Below the pieces are notes generated by a model. It searched no databases, was not told where the DNA came from, and was given only the letters and a program-made list of their open reading frames with translations. From assembly GCA_002839315.1 (NCBI GenBank), contig PGXV01000006.1, forward strand, positions 63,176-127,175: a stretch of DNA of 64,000 bases, given 5' to 3'. Below are positions 1-7,173 of the stretch, one piece after another (the first letter of the stretch is position 1; each line of letters begins with the position of its first letter). This stretch comes from Spirochaetae bacterium HGW-Spirochaetae-3. Lineage in GTDB: Bacteria > Spirochaetota > Spirochaetia > Treponematales > UBA12059. The position numbers and the translations under genes were made by a program.

Positions 1-776
1 GGCGCGACGTGAGCGCCGAGGGACGACGCGAGCATGTCGGCCCGCTCGGAAAGCGAGCCCTTGATGCGCCAGAAGCTCTCGTTGAATACGTTCGCGGCGG
101 TGACGAGGGCGTAGCGCTCGCGTTCCGAGTCGTCGGCGAGGGAGAAGCTCTCCTTCTTTATGCCTATTTTCCACGCGAAGGGCTGGCCTGCGCGGAGGGC
201 CAGACCCTCGAGCACCGTGGCGCCTATCTCCATGACGCGGCGAACCCGGTCCATGCAGTCGATGCGTAGCTCCACGCCGCGCAGGTCTGGCCGGGCTATC
301 CACAGAGCGATGGGCAAGGTAAGCGGGCCGGAGCCTATGTCGAGCACGCCGTCGCCCCGCTTAAGCCCGAGATCGAGCTCGGCGAGCAGGGGGGAGAGGC
401 GTACGACGTTCCACGGCAGGAAGTACCTGAGATACGCCGCGAGCTTGGCCGGTTCGCCGATATAGTCGGGCTGGCGGGTGGACTTCTGCCTTAGATCCTT
501 GTGCCGCCCGGCCGGCATCGGCGCGGCTTCCTCGACGATGTCTAGTAACGCCGAGACGAGTCGGGCGGAGTCCTTCGGGGCGACGGGCGTCTTATAAGCG
601 GATATGCCGAGCAACTTTGACGGGGCGTATACGACGCGAGGCGGCGCCACGTACTTGGGACGGTCCCCGGGGGATCGCTGGCCCGGCCGGGCCGCGGCCT
701 TGCCGCTCGCTGTATGTCGATTCCGATCGGGCCCGGGACCGCGCGGGCGCTTGTCATCGTGTCGTTCGTCGTTCAT
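1..776 (-). CDS. Rsm22-like SAM-dependent methyltransferase, C-terminus cut by the window edge
   Basis: The reading frame runs leftward from an ATG at 774-776 off the window edge, giving about 258 residues without a stop. The first 45 residues are basic, rich in R, P and G, and probably disordered. Around residues 140-155 is a class I methyltransferase motif I (DIGSGPLTLPIALW), followed by an acidic motif ending in RIDCMDRV, as expected for SAM binding. The spacing and the later segment with AANVFNESF resemble the Rsm22/mitochondrial small-subunit rRNA methyltransferase family, so rRNA is the likely substrate. That assignment is inference, because the C-terminal cysteine-rich part typical of Rsm22 lies outside the window. 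It is well separated from tdh and looks monocistronic here. Confidence 0.6.
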   Translation of the reverse strand, partial: MNDERHDDKRPRGPGPDRNRHTASGKAAARPGQRSPGDRPKYVAPPRVVYAPSKLLGISAYKTPVAPKDSARLVSALLDIVEEAAPMPAGRHKDLRQKSTRQPDYIGEPAKLAAYLRYFLPWNVVRLSPLLAELDLGLKRGDGVLDIGSGPLTLPIALWIARPDLRGVELRIDCMDRVRRVMEIGATVLEGLALRAGQPFAWKIGIKKESFSLADDSERERYALVTAANVFNESFWRIKGSLSERADMLASSLGAHVA

Positions 777-819
777 ATGCCGAACTATCGCACGTAGAGG
801 GCCGGCTTGCAATATCGCC

Positions 820-1000
820 ATCCATGATCGCCATCCATGGCGTTCCCGTCCGTGGAGCGGACGGGCCGTCCCGAGGCCGTGCATCCATGCGCGGCGCCAT
901 CCATGCGCGCCGTCCATGGCGTACCCGTCCGCTGGAGCGGACGGGCCGAGCTGTGGGCGCGCATCCATGCGCGCCATCCATGGCGTGCCCGTCCGGTGAG
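820..1000. repeat. Imperfect direct repeats with internal dyads (CCATCCATGGCG type)
   Basis: The 320-bp gap 777-1095 holds no credible gene. It contains three degenerate copies of a motif beginning GCCATCCATGGCG and continuing into CCCGTCCG, near 830, 909 and 973. Copies two and three are preceded by GCATCCATGCGCG. In the first two copies CCCGTCCG and CGGACGGG form a hairpin around a short TGGA-type loop. It resembles a small REP-like intergenic repeat; no copy was seen elsewhere in the window. Confidence 0.6.
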
Positions 1001-1050
1001 GCGGCCTGCTCCAACCGGGCCTCGTCCGGGGCGCCGAGGCGGATAGCCCG

Positions 1051-1073
1051 GTCCCCGCGCATAGCGCGGGGAC
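1051..1073. terminator. Hairpin downstream of tdh
   Basis: GTCCCCGCGC and GCGCGGGGAC form a perfect 10-bp stem with a 3-nt ATA loop, starting 22 bp past the tdh stop. There is no U-tract on either strand, so intrinsic termination is possible but not certain. Confidence 0.5.
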
Positions 1074-1095
1074 GCGCCCTAAGAAGGAATCTCCG

Positions 1096-2121
1096 TCAAT
1101 CGAGGCTGAGGATTACCTTGCCGGATTGTCCCGATAGCATCGCGTCGAAGCCGGCCTGGAAGTCGTCGAACGCGTAGCGGTGGGTTATCACTGGGGCGAT
1201 GTCGAGGCCGGAACGGAGCATCGTCTGCATCTTGTACCATGTCTCGAACATCTCGCGGCCGTAGATGCCCTTGAGGAAGAGTCCCTTGAATATGACCTTC
1301 TCCCAGTCGATGCCGGCGCCGTTGGGCAGTATCCCCAGAAGCGCGATGCGTCCTCCGTTGTACATATTGGCGAGCATCTGTTCGAAGGCCTGCGGCGAGC
1401 CGGACATCTCCATGCCGACGTCGAAGCCGCCGACCATGTCCAGCTGCTTGATGACGTCCTTGAGGTTCTCCTTGGCGACGTTGACGGTACGGGTGGCCCC
1501 GAGCTTCTTCGCGAGGTCGAGGCGGTAGTCGTTGACGTCGGTGATGACGACGTTGCGCGCTCCTACGTGGCGCGCTATCGCGGCGGCCATGCAGCCGATG
1601 GGGCCGGCGCCGGTGATGATCACGTCCTCGCCGACCATGTCGAAGGAGAGGGCCGTGTGCGTGGCGTTGCCGTAGGGATCGAAGATCGCGGCTATCTCGT
1701 CGGGGATGGAGTCGTGGACGTGCCAGGCGTTGGACGCGGGCACCGATACGTACTCGGCGAAGCATCCGGTACGGTTTACGCCGATGCCCTGGGTGTTGGG
1801 GCACAGGTGCCGTTTGCCGGCGCGGCAGGCGCGGCAGACGCCGCAGACGATATGGCCCTCCGCCGAGACCCGTTCGCCGATGCTGTAGCCCTGGACCGCG
1901 CGGCCCATCTCGACGATCTCGCCGACGAATTCATGGCCGATGGTCATCGGCGTCTTGATGGTGCGCTGCGACCACGCGTCCCATTTGTAGATGTGGACGT
2001 CGGTGCCGCAGATGGCGGTCTTCTTCACTTTGATGAGGAGATCGTTATCGTCGACCGAGGGCATCGGAACGTCTTCCATCCATAGACCGACTTCAGGGGA
2101 TTTCTTAACGAGAGCCTTCAT
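1096..2121 (-). CDS. tdh: L-threonine 3-dehydrogenase
   Basis: Zinc medium-chain dehydrogenase of 341 residues, the same length as the E. coli enzyme. It oxidises L-threonine to 2-amino-3-ketobutyrate with NAD in the cytoplasm. Catalytic zinc ligands are Cys38 and His63/Glu64 (ICGTDVH, GHEF), and the structural zinc cysteines are at 93, 96, 99 and 107, exactly the family spacing. The Rossmann motif [10 protein letters not shown] sits near residue 172. An ATG four codons upstream would place the start inside GGAGG, so the ATG at 2119-2121, preceded by GGAGG at 5 nt, is preferred. The usual partner kbl is not in the window, so the product may be cleaved by an enzyme encoded elsewhere or decay to aminoacetone. 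It is divergent from the butyrate kinase operon. Confidence 0.93.
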   Translation of the reverse strand: MKALVKKSPEVGLWMEDVPMPSVDDNDLLIKVKKTAICGTDVHIYKWDAWSQRTIKTPMTIGHEFVGEIVEMGRAVQGYSIGERVSAEGHIVCGVCRACRAGKRHLCPNTQGIGVNRTGCFAEYVSVPASNAWHVHDSIPDEIAAIFDPYGNATHTALSFDMVGEDVIITGAGPIGCMAAAIARHVGARNVVITDVNDYRLDLAKKLGATRTVNVAKENLKDVIKQLDMVGGFDVGMEMSGSPQAFEQMLANMYNGGRIALLGILPNGAGIDWEKVIFKGLFLKGIYGREMFETWYKMQTMLRSGLDIAPVITHRYAFDDFQAGFDAMLSGQSGKVILSLD

Positions 2122-2149
2122 ATGTGCCTCCATACCAAGATCCGATTAC

Positions 2150-2178
2150 AGTATAGCGTGGAGAATGATGTCAGTGAA
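2150..2178 (-). promoter_or_regulatory. Promoter of tdh
   Basis: On the minus strand TTCACT (2173-2178) and TATACT (2150-2155) are 17 bp apart, about 30 bp before the tdh start codon. The -10 box is strong and the -35 box only partial. Confidence 0.5.
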
Positions 2179-2261
2179 GTGTGGTCCATTCAATTATCGC
2201 AACGAATATTTCATAAAATAAAATAGCGTTTTGAATATTAGCAAAATTTTGTTTATTTTAC

Positions 2262-2290
2262 TTGCGCGTACTGTTTGACCTGCGTATAAT
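2262..2290 (+). promoter_or_regulatory. Promoter of the buk-ptb operon
   Basis: TTGCGC (2262-2267) and a perfect TATAAT (2285-2290) are separated by 17 bp, inside the A/T-rich divergent region between tdh and buk. The ribosome site AAGGAG (2326-2331) lies 5 nt before the buk ATG. Confidence 0.65.
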
Positions 2291-2336
2291 CAAAAAAATA
2301 ACGAGCTACTTCCAAGGTCTCATATAAGGAGTTTGC

Positions 2337-3401
2337 ATGCCCCAGAGGATTCTGATCATAAATCCTGGTTCGACATCGACCAAAATAGGCCTGTTCATCG
2401 ATGGAACGGAGTCTTTTACCGAAGGCGTCGCACATTCCGCCGAAGAGATAGCTCGTTTCCCGTCCGTCGCCGATCAGCTGGAATTCCGTGAGCGGACCAT
2501 ACGCGCGTGCCTGGAGAAACGCGGTTTCGATATTCGATCGCTTTCTTGCGTCGTCGGCCGGGGCGGACTGCTGAAACCCATTCCCGGCGGCGTCTATTCG
2601 GTGACCGAGGCGATGAAGAGCGATCTCAAGAGCGCCCGTTACGGCGAGCACGCGTCGAACCTGGGCGCGCTTATCGCCGACAGCATAGCCGGCGAGATAG
2701 GCGTTCCTGCCTTCGTCGCCGATCCCGTGGTGGTAGACGAGCTCTCCGACGTGGCACGCGTCTACGGTCACAAGCTGTTCCGCAAGCAGAGCATCTTCCA
2801 TGCGCTGAACCAGAAGGCCGTCGCCCACCGCTGGTGCTCGGAGAACGGTCGTCGCTACGAGGACGTCAGGCTGATCGTCGCGCATATGGGCGGCGGCGTC
2901 TCCGTCGGGCTCCATAGCGAGGGCCGCGTCGTCGACGTCAACAACGCGCTGAACGGCGAAGGCCCCTTCAGCCCGGAGCGCGCGGGTACGCTGCCGGCCG
3001 GCGCCTTGGCCAAGCTGTGCTTCTCCGGCACCGTCACCGAAAAAGAGGTGATGAAAATGATCAACGGCCAGGGCGGCATGGTCAGCCTGGCCGACACGAA
3101 CGATATGCGCGTCCTCGAGGCCAGATACAAAGGGGGCGACGCCGAGGCGACGCTTGTCTACGAGGCCTTCGTGTACAACGTCGGGAAGGCGATCGGCGCG
3201 TTGGCGGCGGCCGCCGACGGCAAGGTAGACGGTATCATCCTGACCGGCGGCATAGCCTACGGGAAGCCGGTCCAGGAGGGACTCAATAAGATGGCCGGCT
3301 GGATAGCGCCCGTTACCGCCTACCCGGGCGAGGGCGAGCTCGAGGCGCTGGCCGCCGCCGGCGAGCGCGGCCTCGGCGGCGACGCCAGGGAATACCGATG
3401 A
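2337..3401 (+). CDS. buk: Butyrate kinase
   Basis: Acetokinase-family enzyme of 354 residues, normal for Buk. It transfers phosphate from butyryl- or branched acyl-phosphate to ADP, yielding acid and ATP. Family signatures are visible: ILIINPGSTSTKIG at the N-terminus (phosphate loop), HMGGGVSVG near residue 184 and ILTGGIAYG near residue 300. It has a good AAGGAG site and its own promoter. The stop overlaps the start of ptb by 4 bp (ATGA), so the two are translationally coupled. Followed by ptb and a 2-oxoacid:ferredoxin oxidoreductase, it most likely performs substrate-level phosphorylation from acyl-CoA made by that complex, perhaps isobutyrate, isovalerate and 2-methylbutyrate rather than butyrate; that specificity is inference. 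Confidence 0.93.
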   Translation: MPQRILIINPGSTSTKIGLFIDGTESFTEGVAHSAEEIARFPSVADQLEFRERTIRACLEKRGFDIRSLSCVVGRGGLLKPIPGGVYSVTEAMKSDLKSARYGEHASNLGALIADSIAGEIGVPAFVADPVVVDELSDVARVYGHKLFRKQSIFHALNQKAVAHRWCSENGRRYEDVRLIVAHMGGGVSVGLHSEGRVVDVNNALNGEGPFSPERAGTLPAGALAKLCFSGTVTEKEVMKMINGQGGMVSLADTNDMRVLEARYKGGDAEATLVYEAFVYNVGKAIGALAAAADGKVDGIILTGGIAYGKPVQEGLNKMAGWIAPVTAYPGEGELEALAAAGERGLGGDAREYR

Positions 3402-4297
3402 TCAATTCCATCGCGGATATCATGGCGGCCGCCAGGGCCTCCGGGCGCAAGCGCATCGCGGTCGCCGCGGCGCAGGAGCATTCCGCGCTCGAGGCGGCGC
3501 TCGACGCCAGGGCGGCGGGCATCGCCGAGCCCATCCTGATAGGCGACCTCGAAGCGATACGCGGCATAGCCGCCGAGCTCGGCGCCGATCTCGCCGGCGT
3601 CAGGATGATCGAGGAGAAGGACTTCGCCAAGGCCGCCGCGGCCGCCGTAGCGCTCGTGCGCTCGGGCGAGGCGGACGTGCTGATGAAGGGCGTGCTCGAT
3701 ACGTCGATCCTCTTGAAGGCGGCGCTGAACAAGGAGTCCGGCCTGAACGCCGGCCGCCTGACGAGCCACGTCGCCGTGATCGAATCACCCTACTACCACA
3801 AGCTGTTCATCGTTACCGACGCGGCCATCAACATCGCGCCCGACCTCAGGGGCAAGCTCGACATCATTGCCAACGCGGTACAGGTCTCGCGCTCCCTGGG
3901 CGTCGAGCGGCCCAAGGTGGCGCTGCTCGCCGCGATGGAGAAGGTCAATCCGGAGAAGATGCCGTGCACCGTCGACGCCGCGATCATCACGCAGATGAAC
4001 CGGCGCGGACAGGTCAAGGACTGCGTCGTGGACGGGCCGCTGGCCCTGGACAACGCGGTAAGCGCGGAGAGCGCCAAGATAAAGAAGATCGTCTCCGACG
4101 TCGCCGGCGACGCGGATATCCTCGTCGTCCCGGACATAGAGGCGGGCAACGTGCTCTACAAGGCGCTGCTCGACATGGGCGGAGCCAAGGGGGCGGGCGT
4201 CGTCGCGGGGGCCTCCAAGCCAATCGTGCTGACGAGCCGCGCGGATAGCAGAGAGACCAAGTTGGCGAGCATCGCGCTCGCGGCGCTCGCCGGCTAG
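3398..4297 (+). CDS. ptb: Phosphate butyryltransferase
   Basis: A protein of 299 residues in the phosphate acetyl/butyryltransferase family. It exchanges CoA of an acyl-CoA for phosphate, supplying acyl-phosphate to Buk. Diagnostic segments include ADVLMKGVLDTSILLKA near residue 90, the ESPYYHKLFIVTDAAIN region and the C-terminal DILVVPDIEAGN and IVLTSRADS motifs, all typical of Ptb rather than of the longer Pta. The ATG overlaps the buk stop by 4 bp, which fixes the start. The cytoplasmic pair Ptb-Buk conserves the thioester energy of the oxidoreductase product as ATP. The order buk-ptb is the reverse of the clostridial ptb-buk order. Confidence 0.92.
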   Translation: MINSIADIMAAARASGRKRIAVAAAQEHSALEAALDARAAGIAEPILIGDLEAIRGIAAELGADLAGVRMIEEKDFAKAAAAAVALVRSGEADVLMKGVLDTSILLKAALNKESGLNAGRLTSHVAVIESPYYHKLFIVTDAAINIAPDLRGKLDIIANAVQVSRSLGVERPKVALLAAMEKVNPEKMPCTVDAAIITQMNRRGQVKDCVVDGPLALDNAVSAESAKIKKIVSDVAGDADILVVPDIEAGNVLYKALLDMGGAKGAGVVAGASKPIVLTSRADSRETKLASIALAALAG

Positions 4298-4315
4298 GCC
4301 GGGGCGCGAATCGCG

Positions 4316-4336
4316 CGGGACGCCCTGGGCGTCCCG
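4316..4336 (+). terminator. Intercistronic hairpin between ptb and the oxidoreductase genes
   Basis: CGGGACGCC and GGCGTCCCG form a perfect 9-bp stem with a CTG loop, without a U-tract. It may be a leaky terminator or an mRNA processing/stability hairpin that separates expression of buk-ptb from the ferredoxin oxidoreductase subunits. Confidence 0.45.
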
Positions 4337-4389
4337 TTACGCTGTAGCTTTCCCCGGCGGAGCGGCCGGGAGTACGAGAAGGAGTCGCC

Positions 4390-4605
4390 ATGGCTAACAA
4401 GGGAAAACCCGAGATCGATAGGGAACGGTGCAAAGGATGCCTATTATGCGTCCGCGCCTGCCCCGTCAAGGTTCTCGCGGCTGACGTCGAACCTAATTCG
4501 TGGGGTTATTACCCTTCGACGGCCGTCGCGCCGGAGAAGTGCATAGCCTGCGGCAATTGCTACGCGGTCTGTCCGGACGTGGCGATTAGCGTCTACAAGC
4601 TTTAA
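4390..4605 (+). CDS. 2-oxoacid:ferredoxin oxidoreductase, ferredoxin-like delta subunit
   Basis: A 71-residue 2[4Fe-4S] ferredoxin-type subunit. Two complete clusters of cysteines are present: Cys14, 17, 20, 24 (CKGCLLCVRACP) and Cys51, 54, 57, 61 (CIACGNCYAVCP). As the delta subunit it relays electrons from the TPP centre to free ferredoxin. It has a good GGAG site before the ATG. It begins a four-gene run (delta, alpha, beta, gamma) with 10-11 bp or overlapping junctions, the typical arrangement of KorDABC/VorDBAC complexes. Sequence alone does not separate 2-oxoglutarate from 2-oxoisovalerate specificity; the buk-ptb neighbours favour the branched-chain reaction. Confidence 0.88.
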   Translation: MANKGKPEIDRERCKGCLLCVRACPVKVLAADVEPNSWGYYPSTAVAPEKCIACGNCYAVCPDVAISVYKL

Positions 4606-4616
4606 GGGGGTCCGGC

Positions 4617-5675
4617 ATGGCTTTAGAGAAGCGCCTGATGAAAGGCAACGAGGCTATTGGCGAGGCCGCGATACGAGCGGGTTGCGATGCGTATTTCGGG
4701 TATCCGATTACCCCGCAGAGCGAGCTTATCGCGTATATGGCCAAGCATATGCTCGATGCGAAGCGAGTGTTCATACAAGCGGAGAGCGAAGTCTCCGCGA
4801 TCAATATGGTATACGGAGCCGGCGCCACCGGAGCCCGGGCGATGACCAGTTCGTCGAGCCCGGGAGTCTCGCTCAAGCAGGAAGGCATATCGTACGCCTG
4901 CGGCGCCGACGTCCCGATGGTCGTCGTCAACGTGGCGCGATCGGGCCCCGGCCTCGGCGGCATATCCCCCGCCCAGGGCGACTATTTCCAGTCTACGCGC
5001 GGCGGCGGCCACGGCGACTATTACCACATCGTGCTGGCGCCCAAGAGCGTCCAGGAAGCGGCCGACCTGACCTACGAGGCCTTCGACCTGGCCGACGAGT
5101 GGCGCATGCCCGCGATGATCCTCGCGGACGGCATGATAGGCCAGATGATGGAGGGCGTCAGCTTCCCCGAGCCCAAGGACCCGGCGACGCGCGTCGCCAA
5201 GCCGTGGGCCGTGGGCAACCGCAACGGCCGCAAGGACGTCAACCACGTCGACTCGACTCACCTCGTACCGGAAGAATTCGAGCAGGCGCTGCACGCGCGC
5301 TACGCCCGTTACGAGGAGATGAAGAAAGTGCTGCCCCGTTTCGAGGAGCATTTCGTCGAGGACGCCGACCTGATACTGACCGCCTACGGCACCTCGGCCC
5401 GCGTCTGCCTGGGCGCGATGCAGATGGCCCGCAAGCTCGGCCTCAAGGTCGGGCTCTTCCGCCCGATCACGCTGTGGCCGTACCCGGAGAAGCGCCTGGG
5501 CGAGCTCGAGGGCAAGCGGTTCCTCGCGGTAGAGATGAGCATGGGACAGATGGTCGAGGACGTGCGCCTGTATACGCACGGTAAGAGCGAAGTATCCTTC
5601 TACGGACGCTGCGGCGGCATGATTCCGACCGAGGAAGACGTCCTCGCCGAGATCCGCAAGATCTTGAAGAAATAA
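4617..5675 (+). CDS. 2-oxoacid:ferredoxin oxidoreductase, alpha subunit
   Basis: A 352-residue alpha (pyrimidine-binding and transketolase-C type) subunit of the 2-oxoacid:ferredoxin oxidoreductase family. The N-terminus MKGNEAIGEAAIRAGCD and the segments YFGYPITPQSELI, ARAMTSSSSPGVSLKQEG and RSGPGLGGISPAQGDYFQ are characteristic. The subunit lacks an iron-sulfur domain, so electrons must pass through the separate delta subunit upstream. With the beta subunit it binds TPP and decarboxylates a 2-oxoacid to acyl-CoA. A purine-rich AAGGGGG site lies before the ATG, 11 bp after the delta stop. Specificity (2-oxoisovalerate or 2-oxoglutarate) is not settled by sequence inspection. Confidence 0.9.
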   Translation: MALEKRLMKGNEAIGEAAIRAGCDAYFGYPITPQSELIAYMAKHMLDAKRVFIQAESEVSAINMVYGAGATGARAMTSSSSPGVSLKQEGISYACGADVPMVVVNVARSGPGLGGISPAQGDYFQSTRGGGHGDYYHIVLAPKSVQEAADLTYEAFDLADEWRMPAMILADGMIGQMMEGVSFPEPKDPATRVAKPWAVGNRNGRKDVNHVDSTHLVPEEFEQALHARYARYEEMKKVLPRFEEHFVEDADLILTAYGTSARVCLGAMQMARKLGLKVGLFRPITLWPYPEKRLGELEGKRFLAVEMSMGQMVEDVRLYTHGKSEVSFYGRCGGMIPTEEDVLAEIRKILKK

Positions 5676-5685
5676 GGGGGCGAGC

Positions 5686-6461
<776 letters not shown>

Positions 6462-6465
<4 letters not shown>

Positions 6466-6998
6466 CCGAGAAAACCTTTATGGCCGGATTCGGCGGCCAG
6501 GGCGTCGTATCGATGGGACAGCTGTGGGTATATTGCGGCATGAAGGAAGGCCTCGAGGTCACGTTCTTCCCGTTCTACGGAGCCGAGAAGCGCGGCGGCA
6601 TCGCGCGCGCCAGCGTCATCGTGTCCACCGAGGAAATATCCAGCCCCCTCGTCTCCGCCCCCGACAGCGCCGTCGTGATGAACATGGACTCCCTGCCCCT
6701 CTGCGAGGCCATCCTCAAGCAGGGCGGGACGCTGATCATCAACTCGAGCCTCGTCAAGGTCGACACCAAGCGGACCGACGCCCGCGTGGTCAAGGTACCG
6801 TGCAACGAGATAGCCGAGCGGATAGGAGACGTCAAGTTCGCCAACATGGTGATGATGGGCGCCCTCTCCAAGGCTACCGGCGCCGTCAAGCTCGATAAGC
6901 TGGAGGCGGTGCTCAAGACGTTCTTCAGCGAGAGCAAGCACAAGTTCATACCGATGAACATGCAGGCCATCCAGGAAGGCGCCGACGCGGTAGGCTGA
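6462..6998 (+). CDS. 2-oxoacid:ferredoxin oxidoreductase, gamma subunit
   Basis: A 178-residue gamma subunit. GFGGQGVVSMGQLW at the N-terminus and the FPFYGAEKRGGIARASV segment are the family hallmarks; this domain forms part of the CoA-binding site. The ATG overlaps the beta stop (ATGA). It is the last gene of the operon and is followed after 32 bp by a strong intrinsic terminator, so buk-ptb-delta-alpha-beta-gamma ends cleanly here. Alternative members of the family (pyruvate enzyme gamma) are possible but less likely given the beta and delta subunits. Confidence 0.9.
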
Positions 6999-7030
6999 TC
7001 CGGCTCGTCCCGTACTAACGATCCGTTCTT

Positions 7031-7062
7031 GCCGCTCGGGGTTCGCCCCGGGCGGCTTTTTT
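7031..7062 (+). terminator. Intrinsic terminator of the oxidoreductase operon
   Basis: GCCGCTCGGGG and CCCCGGGCGGC form an 11-bp stem (one G-U pair) with a stable TTCG tetraloop, followed directly by six T residues. This is the clearest rho-independent terminator in the window. Confidence 0.92.
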
Positions 7063-7105
7063 ATATACCGGCGCCGCCGCTTCGGCCGTTATCGTTAAAA
7101 AAGGC

Positions 7106-7134
7106 TTTACATAATATAGACAAAAGAATATATT
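7106..7134 (+). promoter_or_regulatory. Promoter of the persulfide-relay gene
   Basis: TTTACA (7106-7111) and TATATT (7129-7134) are 17 bp apart in an A/T-rich stretch. GAGGAG (7163-7168) lies 5 nt before the ATG at 7174. Confidence 0.7.
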
Positions 7135-7173
7135 GAGGAAGAAATATAATGACAGGGAAATAGAGGAGAGCGT

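Noticed and set aside
2275-2290. TTGACC directly before TATAAT as a promoter pair
   Set aside because: Only 4 bp separate the boxes; TTGCGC at 2262 with 17-bp spacing fits instead.
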